Of a stretch of DNA of 64,000 nt, positions 46,769-55,913 are shown one piece after another. The DNA is taken from positions 4,273,501-4,337,500 of the forward strand of contig NZ_AP023367.1 of the NCBI RefSeq assembly GCF_014218335.1. Direction: 5' to 3'. The notes beneath the pieces are model-generated. The model was given only the letters and a program-made list of their open reading frames with translations, was not told the origin of the DNA and made no database searches. Made by a program: the position numbers and the translations under genes. The stretch comes from Anaerocolumna cellulosilytica. Its GTDB lineage: Bacteria > Bacillota > Clostridia > Lachnospirales > Lachnospiraceae. Position 1 is the stretch's first letter. Each line of letters opens with the position of its first letter.

Positions 46769-47164
46769 TTAGCTTTTCTTTATAAATTCTGCTTTACACT
46801 TAGGGCAGGTTATACATATTTTACCTTTTCCCTTTGGTATGCGAATCTTCTGTTTACAAGTAGGGCAGGAATAGATATGATAGGTCTTTCTTTGTTGGTT
46901 TCTTGCTTTCCAGTTTTTGAAATACCCAAAGAACCTGCCCTTTATAGTCAAAAACTTTTGATTCTCTGCATATCTTTTGCTAATATCCTTAGAAAGCATA
47001 CGAAAATAACTAAGTGTAAGCAAAAGTACTACCAAAATTTGCAGTACCGGTCCTCTGAAAATCAATGATAAAACCATGGTAGCTATAGAAACCCCTACAA
47101 TAAACTGGCCTAATTGGTCACTTCCATATCTGCCCATCATAAATCTTGCTAATTTCTCTCTCAT
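46769..47164 (-). CDS. Membrane protein with C-terminal zinc ribbon
   Basis: A 131-residue protein with two hydrophobic segments (about residues 20-55) and a C-terminal zinc ribbon of two Cys pairs (CPTCKQKIRIP and CITCPKCKAEF). It is the first gene of the three-gene set with the DUF5685-like and J-domain genes, 16 bp before the next. The ATG at 47164 has only a weak ribosome site. A role in protein quality control at the membrane is an inference from the neighbours. Confidence 0.75.
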   Translation of the reverse strand: MREKLARFMMGRYGSDQLGQFIVGVSIATMVLSLIFRGPVLQILVVLLLTLSYFRMLSKDISKRYAENQKFLTIKGRFFGYFKNWKARNQQRKTYHIYSCPTCKQKIRIPKGKGKICITCPKCKAEFIKKS

Positions 47165-47359
47165 TTAGAATACCATTAGTAACTACTGCTTGTAAATATA
47201 ATTTAAGCTTATAGTTACTGCCACCATAAACAGCAGAAAGCTATTTTGGTGGCTATCCTTTCTTCTTTATTTTTTTCAGTCAATTGCTCCATCGCATAAA
47301 ACTTACGTTTCACAATTTTGCAATTTTTAATAAAATACTTAGTTTCCTATTTTTACTGC

Positions 47360-48778
47360 CTAAATTAAAAACCGGAATAATTGAAACAGTATGGAGCTTA
47401 ATTTTAATAACAGTTTTTTGTAAAGGGGCATTACAGCCGGCTTTACCTGAGAATTCACCTCATACGTACCATTACTATCCACTGCTATCGAACTTTCATG
47501 AAGCTTGTTTATCTCCTCCTTAAGAAGCCTATTAAATGCCTCTCCATGGATAACCAGCGCTACTTCTGTATCAATATAAGCACTTCGCATATCCAGATTA
47601 AAGGAACCTATCACAGATAAATCATTGTCAATCAACATGGATTTACCATGGGAGGAATGATTCCCCTGAAACTCATACACCTTAACCCCTGTTTTATATA
47701 ATTTCTTTTTATTAAATAAGTAATCGGCAGAAGCCACAAAGTTATCTCCCGCTGCCGGAGCATTAATCTGCATGATTATATTACCCTGTGCCTTGACCGC
47801 CTGTTCCAAATCCCGGTACATAGCTTTACTGAACACTGCATAGGGTGTCTGTATATAGGCTCCCTGTTCAGCACCTTTTATAAGCTCCATCAGCTGGAAC
47901 CATACTACCGGCTCCTTAGACAATATGTGGGAGGGATTCGAAATTAAAGTTGCGTTTTGTATAGGTACTGTCCTTGCTGTAAAATCAGTCTCTGCTTCTG
48001 ATAATTCTTGTTGTTCTGCCTTTAGGTTTTGATAATGTATTGCCAGTTCTTCCTTGACAGGTGTGATATCCCCTTTCCAAAAAGGAGTGGAATTATATGC
48101 CGTTTTGCAGTATTTTGAATTCCATACTTCCTCAAAATATAGAAGCATTTCCTGCATTACACCAGCCTCCTGCCGTCTTGTTGATTCCTCTGTAACCAGT
48201 ACTTCCCTGTCATAGCTTCCGCCTTTTACCGTATCCCCCAAAAAGTAATCAAAGGTGTTCCTGCCGCCAAGTAACAGGAGGGAATCATCCACCAGAATGT
48301 ACTTGTCATGCAACCTTCCGTTCATTGTCCAGGGTTTTAAGACATTCGGTATATTATAAAAGCGAATTTCAATGTTAGGATGGCTGCCTGCTGCATAAAA
48401 TATGGAATTTGTTCCCATGTGTACTCCCCCGAAAAGGCCATCCACTAATATTTCTACCTTAACGCCTCTGTCTGCTGCAGCTAACAGTGCAGAAAATATA
48501 TCTGTAGTACTCTTGCCTGCACGTATATCAAAGGTGGAAAATATAATCCGTTCCCTAGCCTTATCAAACATTTGCAGCCTTATATCCAAAGCCTCTTTGT
48601 TGCTTTCTATTACTGCTGCCCTATAGTAGCCCTCCGCATTACTGCCATAATAATCTTCTCTGTTATATTCATCCTTTATCTCCTGACTAACTTCCGGATG
48701 AAAGGTAAATGGCAAAAGGGCCCCAACTAGGACATATAATAAAAAAAGTACTACTATTATCTTAATCTTCTTTTTCAT
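47360..48778 (-). CDS. Phospholipase D-family protein (cardiolipin-synthase-like)
   Basis: A 472-residue membrane-anchored protein: hydrophobic N-terminus (about residues 5-24), then two HKD motifs, LHDKYILVDDSLLLLGG near 173 and SHGKSMLIDNDLSVIGSFN near 385. Both are needed for one active site. The family includes cardiolipin synthases, but the single N-terminal anchor and phospholipid-side topology suggest an outward-facing catalytic domain. GGGGG precedes the ATG. The gap 47165-47359 shows nothing recognisable. Confidence 0.85.
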   Translation of the reverse strand: MKKKIKIIVVLFLLYVLVGALLPFTFHPEVSQEIKDEYNREDYYGSNAEGYYRAAVIESNKEALDIRLQMFDKARERIIFSTFDIRAGKSTTDIFSALLAAADRGVKVEILVDGLFGGVHMGTNSIFYAAGSHPNIEIRFYNIPNVLKPWTMNGRLHDKYILVDDSLLLLGGRNTFDYFLGDTVKGGSYDREVLVTEESTRRQEAGVMQEMLLYFEEVWNSKYCKTAYNSTPFWKGDITPVKEELAIHYQNLKAEQQELSEAETDFTARTVPIQNATLISNPSHILSKEPVVWFQLMELIKGAEQGAYIQTPYAVFSKAMYRDLEQAVKAQGNIIMQINAPAAGDNFVASADYLFNKKKLYKTGVKVYEFQGNHSSHGKSMLIDNDLSVIGSFNLDMRSAYIDTEVALVIHGEAFNRLLKEEINKLHESSIAVDSNGTYEVNSQVKPAVMPLYKKLLLKLSSILFQLFRFLI

Positions 48779-48980
48779 TTATCCCCCAAATTAAATCTCT
48801 ATTATGTTATAAAAATGGGTAACTTATCTTATTTCTTCATTTTATTGTACATAACAAAAATACCGCCTGAAATTCCTATTGTCAATGCTTAGGACTAATT
48901 GTTTATTTACTTTTAATATATGTAAGGTTTTGTTTTTAATAAGTTTATAATTATAAAAAGTAGATAGGCCATATATCAAA

Positions 48981-49028
48981 AAACAGGCTGAAAGCAGCAG
49001 TCTACCATTTCCTAATTTCAGCCTGTTT
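48981..49028 (-). terminator. Terminator of the ABC-F gene
   Basis: A perfect 13-bp stem (AAACAGGCTGAAA with 49016-49028) followed by a T-run on the minus strand. The rest of the 48779-49165 gap is AT-rich, with no gene seen. Confidence 0.8.
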
Positions 49029-49165
49029 CTTATTAAATATATCTTCTATCTCTCTAGCAAATCAAAATTTTTTAAATAACAGCATATTCTCAATAACACG
49101 TTGAGCCTTCCACCAGTTTTTAGAGACATAGCAACCTTGTCATTAACTCGGTTGCAGGAATACAC

Positions 49166-51097
49166 TTAAAATATCTCTTCCCACTGTTGATAAGCTTTTT
49201 CCAATTCCTGCTTAAATCGTTCCTTTTCAAAAAATAACTCTTTTAAGTACTCTGCCTCAGAGTTGTGCACTTCCATGACTTCCTCCAAATCTTTTAGTTT
49301 AACTTCTAAATCAACTATTGCCTGTTCTATTAATTCTAGCTTTTTTTCATTTCTTTTCTTTTTTTTACTATTTTCATCTTTGTGTTGTTCCTGTTTAATT
49401 ACTACGTTTTTATTTATACAATTCTTCTCTCCTTTTTGCGTTCCATTTACCCCTTCTTTTTTAGGATTCTCTCTTTCTTCCTTTAGACTTTCCTCCAGAT
49501 AATAGTTATAATCTCCTTGATATATTTTCATTGCCTGCTCTTTTATTTCAATCATCCTGTCCGCTACCTTATTGATAAAGTAACGGTCATGGGAAACAAA
49601 CAATAAGGTACCTTCATACTCTAAAAGCATTTCTTCAAGAACTTCTCTGGAATCAATGTCCAGATGATTCGTTGGCTCATCCAATATCATAAAATTAACT
49701 TTCTCAAAGGTTAGAGAACATAGCTTTAATCTGCTTTTTTCACCACCGGACAGATATTTTATTTTTTTATTAACATCATCTTTAAAAAACAATACTCTTG
49801 CTAGCTGCCCTCTGGCTGCTTCGTAAGTAATATTATGCAGCCCTGCAAAATATTCTAATATAGTCTGTTCCTCATCTAGATATTGTATTTGCTGAGGCAG
49901 ATATCCGATTTTAACCTGGGCACCTAACTTTATAACGCCTGTATCAGGGAGCAGTTCTCCCAAGGCAATCTTTAAAAAGGTGGTTTTCCCGCAACCATTG
50001 CTTCCCAGTATACAAGCACTGTCCTGATAAAACAGTGTAAAATTAATGTCATTAAAAAGTTTTTTCTCCTCAAAAGCTTTGCTTATATTCTCTGCTTTCA
50101 GAACAATCTTGCCGGAACGGTTCTTCATTTCTGCCGAGAATTTTACTTTTCTGGAATCTAAAACCGGTTTATCTAGTACATCCACCTTTTCAAGACGTCT
50201 TTCCAATTCCTTCGCCCTTTTAAACATCTTTTCACTGTCACGCATTTCCCCCCATATACGGTATCGTTTTATCTGGTTTTCCATCTGCTCAATCTTCTTT
50301 TGCTGATTCAGATAATTCCGGTACTCTTCTAATACTCTGCGTTCCTTTTCCATTACGTAATAGCTGTAATTCCCTGTATAAATACTTGCTTTAGAGAGAC
50401 TAAGCTCAACGATTTTATCCACTACACTGTCTAAAAAATACCTGTCATGAGATATGATGATTACAGAACCTTTATATTCCTTCAAAAATTCTTCCAGCCA
50501 TGCTATGGCCCCTAAGTCCAAATGATTCGTGGGTTCATCCAGTAATAATATCTGAGGCTCCTCTAATAATATTTTGGCAAGAATTACTCTTGTTTTTTCC
50601 CCGCCACTTAACTGGTTGAAATACATTTCCTTCATAGCTTCTATAATTTTAAGGCCTTCCGTAATCTTACCAATCTTTGTTTCCAGCTCATATCCACCTT
50701 CTAGTTCATATTGCTGCATGTAATTACTGTAGTCATTAAGCGCTTTAGTAAGAGCAGCTCCCTGTAAACTTTCTAATTGTTTTTCCAGTGTACTCATTTT
50801 ATACCTTAACTCATATACCTGATCAAAAGCCATACGGATTACGTCTATTACTTTAACATCGTTATCATAAACAGGTACCTGATTTAGATAACCCATTTTG
50901 GCTCCTTTTCGTATATTTATTTCCCCTTCCTGATAGTCTTCCGCACCCATAAGTACTTTCATCAGGGTGGTTTTACCGCAGCCATTCTGACCGATTAACC
51001 CAAGTCTCTCTCCTGTTTTTAACTCAAAACTGATATTTTCAAATATTTTGCTGGCTCCATAATACTTCTTTAAATTATTTATTCCTAGTTCTATCAT
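49166..51097 (-). CDS. ABC-F ATPase (ribosome-associated)
   Basis: A 643-residue soluble protein with two ATPase domains: GQNGCGKTT, LSGGEKTRV, LLLDEPTNHLD; and GSNGCGKTT, LSGGEKSRL, MILDEPTNHLD. The linker between them (about 240-320, charged helices) is the P-site tRNA interaction motif of ABC-F proteins, and a long Lys/Glu coiled coil ends it. No membrane domain is present. ABC-F proteins rescue or protect ribosomes, some giving resistance to lincosamides, streptogramins A and pleuromutilins. The leader ORF and terminator upstream favour such an inducible resistance type. Confidence 0.88.
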   Translation of the reverse strand: MIELGINNLKKYYGASKIFENISFELKTGERLGLIGQNGCGKTTLMKVLMGAEDYQEGEINIRKGAKMGYLNQVPVYDNDVKVIDVIRMAFDQVYELRYKMSTLEKQLESLQGAALTKALNDYSNYMQQYELEGGYELETKIGKITEGLKIIEAMKEMYFNQLSGGEKTRVILAKILLEEPQILLLDEPTNHLDLGAIAWLEEFLKEYKGSVIIISHDRYFLDSVVDKIVELSLSKASIYTGNYSYYVMEKERRVLEEYRNYLNQQKKIEQMENQIKRYRIWGEMRDSEKMFKRAKELERRLEKVDVLDKPVLDSRKVKFSAEMKNRSGKIVLKAENISKAFEEKKLFNDINFTLFYQDSACILGSNGCGKTTFLKIALGELLPDTGVIKLGAQVKIGYLPQQIQYLDEEQTILEYFAGLHNITYEAARGQLARVLFFKDDVNKKIKYLSGGEKSRLKLCSLTFEKVNFMILDEPTNHLDIDSREVLEEMLLEYEGTLLFVSHDRYFINKVADRMIEIKEQAMKIYQGDYNYYLEESLKEERENPKKEGVNGTQKGEKNCINKNVVIKQEQHKDENSKKKKRNEKKLELIEQAIVDLEVKLKDLEEVMEVHNSEAEYLKELFFEKERFKQELEKAYQQWEEIF

Positions 51098-51191
51098 AGT
51101 TATACCCTTGTATCCTTTCTACTAATTATTTTTAGTAATTGCGAAACTTTGCAATTAACATTTTGTAATTACCTCATATAGACGCAAAAAA

Positions 51192-51215
51192 CCCCAAAGC
51201 CATAAAGCTTTGGGG
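51192..51215 (-). terminator. Leader terminator of the ABC-F gene
   Basis: CCCCAAAGC and GCTTTGGGG form a 9-bp stem followed by six T on the minus strand, 95 bp before the ABC-F start and 69 bp after the leader ORF. Its position between promoter and gene marks it as an attenuator. Confidence 0.8.
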
Positions 51216-51283
51216 TAATATCATCTTATTATTTGTATATATGCTAAGTAAAAATGATTGTCCTCTTTTGTCCTGCGGCTCAC

Positions 51284-51445
51284 TTAATCACTGCAATATC
51301 TCTTCCACAAATCTCTACATGAATTATCCAAAACACCTATATGGTCTTGTTCAAATCTATTAAATTTGGACGCACTTATCCCTTTAACGAAAAATAATGC
51401 TATCATAATAGATTCAAATTTAGCCCATCTTAGTGTTGTGTTCAT
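51284..51445 (-). CDS. 53-codon leader ORF upstream of the ABC-F gene
   Basis: An ORF of 53 codons (starts MNTTLRWAKFESIMIALFFV, ends RDLWKRYCSD) with AAAGGA 9 bases upstream and a good promoter. The product is amphipathic and not obviously a membrane protein. It is longer than most antibiotic-sensing leader peptides, so it may be a true small protein, a leader, or both. The terminator follows it directly. I recognise no family. Confidence 0.6.
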   Translation of the reverse strand: MNTTLRWAKFESIMIALFFVKGISASKFNRFEQDHIGVLDNSCRDLWKRYCSD

Positions 51446-51477
51446 GGAAATTTATCCTTTCTTAGTCATATATATTT

Positions 51478-51506
51478 ATAATAATCCAAATTATTACTTT
51501 CGTCAA
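51478..51506 (-). promoter_or_regulatory. Promoter of the ABC-F leader
   Basis: TTGACG (51501-51506) and TATTAT (51478-51483) are separated by 17 bases on the minus strand, about 33 bases before the leader ORF ATG. Confidence 0.65.
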
Positions 51507-51637
51507 GTTTTATCTTCTCGCTAACCATATATGAAAAAATATAAGTCTGGTTATCTTTTTCATCCCTTTTGCATATATAAAAGATAAATAGACTGTATAA
51601 AAACCGTTTTAAATTAAGACAAAGATGGGAGCATGCT

Positions 51638-52909
51638 ATGGATATAAATAATAACTATGGATACCCACCTCAGGAAGAAACACAGGCGTATGGAAAATTG
51701 CAAATTAAGGTATTGTGTGAATTAGGCTCGCGCCCCATTGAAACCGCCACAGTACAAATTTATCACAAGGAAGATCCAAATACAATTCTCCATACCTTAG
51801 ACACGGACTCCTCTGGTATTGTTAATGAAGTTGTTTTGCCTGCACCTCCTGCCAAATACAGTATGGCTCCCTCCGAAAACCAGCCCTATTCAGAATATAT
51901 TCTTGTATTTTCTGCACCGGGACTACAAACAGTCTTAATAGATGGTGTTCAAATTCTTCCAGATGTAACTGCAATTCAAAAAATCAGCCTTCCCAGACTT
52001 GAAGACCGGAATTCCGATTCTAAAATCATTATAATTAAGCCTCATTTACTCTTTGGCAATTATCCAGCAAAGATTCCGGAAGCTGACGTAAAACCCGACG
52101 CTGAGACAGGTGTAGATAACCCCGTTGTTATTCCGAATTTTATAACCGTGCATGATGGAACTCCCGCTAATTCCTCTTCGAAAAACTATATAGTTGCATT
52201 CAAAGATTATATTAAAAATGTAGTTTCCAGCCAAATATATGCAACCTGGCCTTCTGAAAGCATTTATGCCAATGTACTGGCAACCTTGTCCTTTACCTTA
52301 AACCGCTATTATACAAACTGGTATAGAAACCAAGGCTATGATTTTGATATTACCTCTTCTACAGCCCATGACCAGCTATGGATATACGGACGTTCGGTAT
52401 ACTTAAACATAAGCCTTGCGGTTGATTATATATTTAATTATTTCCTTGCCAGGCCTGAAATACTGCAACCTATCCTTACTCAAATCTGCACCGGTATTTC
52501 AACCGACTGCCCCAATATGATGTCCCTATGGGGTTCTAAAGAGCTTGGTGCTGCTAGTTATCAGGCTTTAGGTATTTTACAGCGATATTATGGCAGTGAT
52601 ATTTACATTAGTTCATCCGACGATGTACGCGGCATTCCCTATCCATGGCCAGGATATGCCATAAAGCTGAATTCTTCTGGTGATGAGGTAAAACAGATTC
52701 AAGAAGAACTTGAAATTTTATCAAGAATTTATATCAGAATTCCCGTTACAGTTACTGATGGATACTTTGGTCCAATCACAGAGGATGCCGTGAAAGGCTT
52801 TCAGGAAATATTTAATTATCCTGTAACCGGAATTATTGATGCTGCAACCTGGTATGGTATCTCGCAGCAATATGGAAGTATTTTAAGCGGAAGGGATATT
52901 TGTTTATAG
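51638..52909 (+). CDS. SleC-like spore cortex protein, catalytic Glu replaced
   Basis: A 423-residue protein in three parts: an N-terminal beta domain (IETATVQIYHKEDPNTILHT) as in SleC, a SpoIID/SleC-type lytic transglycosylase domain (about 160-335: FITVHDGTP, YIKNVVSSQIYATWPSESIY, FTLNRYYTNWYRNQGYDFDI, CTGISTDC, WGSKELGA) and a C-terminal peptidoglycan-binding domain (SGDEVKQIQEELEIL, YFGPITEDAVKGFQ). No signal peptide is seen, as for mother-cell-made spore proteins. In the SpoIID fold the catalytic Glu sits where this protein has Gln (SSQIY, against SSEIY), so it may be inactive. Confidence 0.8.
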   Translation: MDINNNYGYPPQEETQAYGKLQIKVLCELGSRPIETATVQIYHKEDPNTILHTLDTDSSGIVNEVVLPAPPAKYSMAPSENQPYSEYILVFSAPGLQTVLIDGVQILPDVTAIQKISLPRLEDRNSDSKIIIIKPHLLFGNYPAKIPEADVKPDAETGVDNPVVIPNFITVHDGTPANSSSKNYIVAFKDYIKNVVSSQIYATWPSESIYANVLATLSFTLNRYYTNWYRNQGYDFDITSSTAHDQLWIYGRSVYLNISLAVDYIFNYFLARPEILQPILTQICTGISTDCPNMMSLWGSKELGAASYQALGILQRYYGSDIYISSSDDVRGIPYPWPGYAIKLNSSGDEVKQIQEELEILSRIYIRIPVTVTDGYFGPITEDAVKGFQEIFNYPVTGIIDAATWYGISQQYGSILSGRDICL

Positions 52910-53132
52910 TAAAAACACTTTCATGAATTGATTGAACAGGAAGAAAATTCTTTTGCTGCCATTAATAATTCCAATAAGAGCAATCCTTATCAGAGCTTTA
53001 TTCGTTGATTCAAAAGGAGCCGGTGTGAGGGAGCTTATACTCGCAAACACCGCTCCATTCTCCATTGTTCTTTCTGAAAGTACAAAGAAAATGCTCTTTA
53101 GTTACGGAGAATCCCTTAATTAAACTTGCTTT

Positions 53133-55388
53133 TTACCTAAGCAGCTTTGCAAGATTTCCTCTATATACGATATGGAGTTCGTGTAATGCTCTTGTAATAG
53201 CAACATATAAAAGCTTAGCATCACCGTCGCTGGCTTCGTAGTTGTTATCATCTGGATTCCATAGAATTACACTATCGAATTCCAAACCTTTTGTCATATG
53301 GATAGGAAGTACCATGATACCATTTGAAAAGTTCATTTCCTCCATATCTTCTTTCAGGGGCTCTAAAGTTACCTTATCCTTTAACTGTTCATACACCTTT
53401 CTGGTCTCTTCAATTGTTCTGCATATAATTGCAAGTGTTGTATAACCATCTCTTTGATTTTCATCAATGACACGCACTGTTTCATGTAACATCTGTTCTT
53501 CTCTGTCGGTTCTTATAATATCCACTTCTTTACCATGCCGGATAATTGGTTCAATATCATAGGTTTTAAAGGAACAATGTTTTAAAACCCGGCTGGCATA
53601 ATTTGAGATTTCTACTGTATTACGATAACTCTTGGCTAATACATAGAATTTATCCTTTATCGGAGAAAAAACCTCATTTTTCAGGGCTTCCCAATCATTC
53701 ATACCCGTATCGTAATGAATATTCTGAGTAATATCTCCCATTATAGTATAAGTACAATCCTTAAACAATTGCTTCATTACATAAAAAACCGATACACCAA
53801 AATCCTGCGCTTCATCTACGATGATATGGCTGACATACTCAAAATCCATTGACATCTTCAATCTCTTTTTTATATAGGTAAGCATCGCCAGGTCATAGAT
53901 ATCAATATTTTTCTGCTGCAGCCCTCCTATTAACAGCCTGATAACTTCTGCATCAGGTATATGTTCTGCGAGTTCTCCGTATTCTGCTTTTGTAAGCAGG
54001 CTATTTAAAAACTCATGGTATAGCTCCATCAAATTTATCTTCATAGCCTTTTTACCAAAATATTCCTTGAATTTCTTTGCTTCAATACTTATAATCTCTT
54101 TTTCCTGCTGTTCTCTTTCATTGACAAGACGAACTTTACTAACTAATCTTTTATTTAATAGGTCTATTTTTTCTTGTAAAGGCTTATCATAAAAAATTTT
54201 TAAAAATTCCAAAATTTCTGTTTTTGTGTATATTTCTTTTTCATGATATAAAACCGTCTCTGGTGTCAGACGCATGTGTTCATATTTATCAAAATAAGAC
54301 TCCAGTGCTTTGGTAAAATAGATTGAGCCTTTGAAACGCTTTAGTGCCGTCTCTTTCCCATCGGGTTTGGTACTGCTGATTTTGGTATATGTGTTGGTTA
54401 AGGTGTATTTGCCTTTCTTTAAGTTAAAATCCTTATCCAGCAAAGACAGTAAAAATTCCTCTAAAGTCATCTGATTGATATTATAGACATCCAGATTAGG
54501 AAGTACACCGGTAATATAATTTAACAGCATCTTATTGCTGCCGATAATATAGAATTCATCGGAGCGCAATCTATCTTTGTAATTATAAAGAATATAAGAG
54601 ATACGGTGCATAGCTACCGTTGTTTTACCACTTCCTGCTACCCCCTGTACAATGACTGAATGCCAGGGTGTATCTCTTATAATATCATTTTGCTCCTTTT
54701 GAATCGTGGCTATAATTTCTCCCAACACCACCTCTTTATTCTTACCCAGATACTTTGTAAGAAATTCATCATTGGCAATCACATCGGTATCATAATAATC
54801 CAGCAGCGTACTATTTGATATCTCAAAGGTACGTTTTAAATTAAGCGATATATAAATAGGGTCTTTATAAGGAGATAGGTAGGAGCTTTCTCCAATGTCA
54901 CTGTCATAATAAACGCTGGCTACAGGTGCTCTCCAATCTATAACAATAATTTCGGTACTGCTTTTACTAACACCATTTTTCCCTATATAAAGCGAAAAAA
55001 AACTTTCTTCTTTTTGTTCTTCCTCAACTCCTCCCCCTTTCCCATGATTCTCACTTAAATGCATACTGCTCTTTTCCTGATAGTCAATTCTTCCAAAGTA
55101 TGGCTTTTTTAAGGCTGCCAGGTTTTTACTTAGAGATCTTTCAATATCCGTCTGCATACTAAGACCGATTACCAAGTCATTATGAAGCTCTGGGTTGCTG
55201 GAACGATAGTTGTCATACAGTTCTTTCGTTTCCGCCCGTACGGTCTTTAATTCTTCCGTATACTTATCAACGTTAAATTGAATTACTTCTACGGTTTGCT
55301 TCAACCTGTTCTCTTCTCTTTCCCACTCACTTCTTAGTTCTTCATGTTTCTTCTGCAAATGGCTATCTTCCATTTTTGTATTTTCCAT
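53133..55388 (-). CDS. helD: HelD-type UvrD-like helicase (RNA polymerase recycling)
   Basis: A 751-residue protein with an N-terminal coiled coil (about 1-90, Lys/Glu-rich), the IDWRAPVASVYYDS segment, Walker A GVAGSGKTTVAMHR, motif II VDEAQDF, and C-terminal motifs KSYRNTVEISNYA, MTKGLEFDSVILWN and YVAITRALHEL. This order is that of HelD, which removes stalled RNA polymerase from DNA. I start at 55388 (MENTKMED), with GGAGG upstream; the frame runs to 55454. HelD relatives may also confer rifamycin tolerance in other bacteria. Confidence 0.85.
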   Translation of the reverse strand: MENTKMEDSHLQKKHEELRSEWEREENRLKQTVEVIQFNVDKYTEELKTVRAETKELYDNYRSSNPELHNDLVIGLSMQTDIERSLSKNLAALKKPYFGRIDYQEKSSMHLSENHGKGGGVEEEQKEESFFSLYIGKNGVSKSSTEIIVIDWRAPVASVYYDSDIGESSYLSPYKDPIYISLNLKRTFEISNSTLLDYYDTDVIANDEFLTKYLGKNKEVVLGEIIATIQKEQNDIIRDTPWHSVIVQGVAGSGKTTVAMHRISYILYNYKDRLRSDEFYIIGSNKMLLNYITGVLPNLDVYNINQMTLEEFLLSLLDKDFNLKKGKYTLTNTYTKISSTKPDGKETALKRFKGSIYFTKALESYFDKYEHMRLTPETVLYHEKEIYTKTEILEFLKIFYDKPLQEKIDLLNKRLVSKVRLVNEREQQEKEIISIEAKKFKEYFGKKAMKINLMELYHEFLNSLLTKAEYGELAEHIPDAEVIRLLIGGLQQKNIDIYDLAMLTYIKKRLKMSMDFEYVSHIIVDEAQDFGVSVFYVMKQLFKDCTYTIMGDITQNIHYDTGMNDWEALKNEVFSPIKDKFYVLAKSYRNTVEISNYASRVLKHCSFKTYDIEPIIRHGKEVDIIRTDREEQMLHETVRVIDENQRDGYTTLAIICRTIEETRKVYEQLKDKVTLEPLKEDMEEMNFSNGIMVLPIHMTKGLEFDSVILWNPDDNNYEASDGDAKLLYVAITRALHELHIVYRGNLAKLLR

Positions 55389-55479
55389 GATACCCTCCAT
55401 AAGGCAATTGCGAACTAATGGTTTAAGTCCGATTAATAGTGACACGTTAATCATGATAATGGATATTTTAAAAAAATAC

Positions 55480-55566
55480 TAGACTTTTATTTTAAAATAT
55501 GTTATGATGCATAATGAAGTTTGCCTAAAAATGCAAAATCTCGGTTTCGTACCGGGATTTTTTTTT
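55480..55566 (+). ncRNA. Possible short transcript: promoter and terminator 40 bp apart
   Basis: TAGACT (55480-55485), 17 bases, TATGAT (55503-55508), then a hairpin AAATCTCGG/CCGGGATTT (55536-55560) with nine T. The transcript would be about 50 bases. No ORF of size is inside. It may instead be just a terminator; its orientation is opposite to helD and toward the Fe-ADH gene. Confidence 0.4.
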
Positions 55567-55834
55567 ACAAGTCTATGGCTGGTATCTTCATGAATCTGAC
55601 TTTCTACTTTCACACTGCAGTTTTTGTACAAGTATCTTCTCAATTCTTAATTGAATCTTGTGACATTATCACCTATGTTTAGTACCTATGATTTATCTAC
55701 TTTAAATGAAGAATATATAAAAAAAACGAAAAAACTGTGAGATACAAGATATAGATGCCAGTTTTCCATAAGTCAAGCAGCATAATATATAGTTTAATCA
55801 GTTATTATGTCACTTTCCTTGTAAAAAATGTCGA

Positions 55835-55863
55835 TTGTGTTAATTTATTAACAATGCTATAAT
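55835..55863 (+). promoter_or_regulatory. Fe-ADH promoter with Rex-type operator
   Basis: TTGTGT (55835-55840), 17 bases, TATAAT (55858-55863). The operator GTGTTAATTTATTAACAA (55837-55854) matches the Rex consensus TTGTTAA-N4-TTAACAA at all but the first base and covers the -35 and spacer. The rest of 55567-55834 shows nothing recognisable. Confidence 0.7.
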
Positions 55864-55913
55864 GGTAATGTAGATGATTAAATCATAAATTAAATGTTTA
55901 GGAGGATTTAAGT

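Noticed and set aside
52932-53123. 63-codon plus-strand frame after the SleC-like gene.
   Set aside because: No ribosome site or recognised domain; a second frame across the same stretch looks equally protein-like, so neither is supported.
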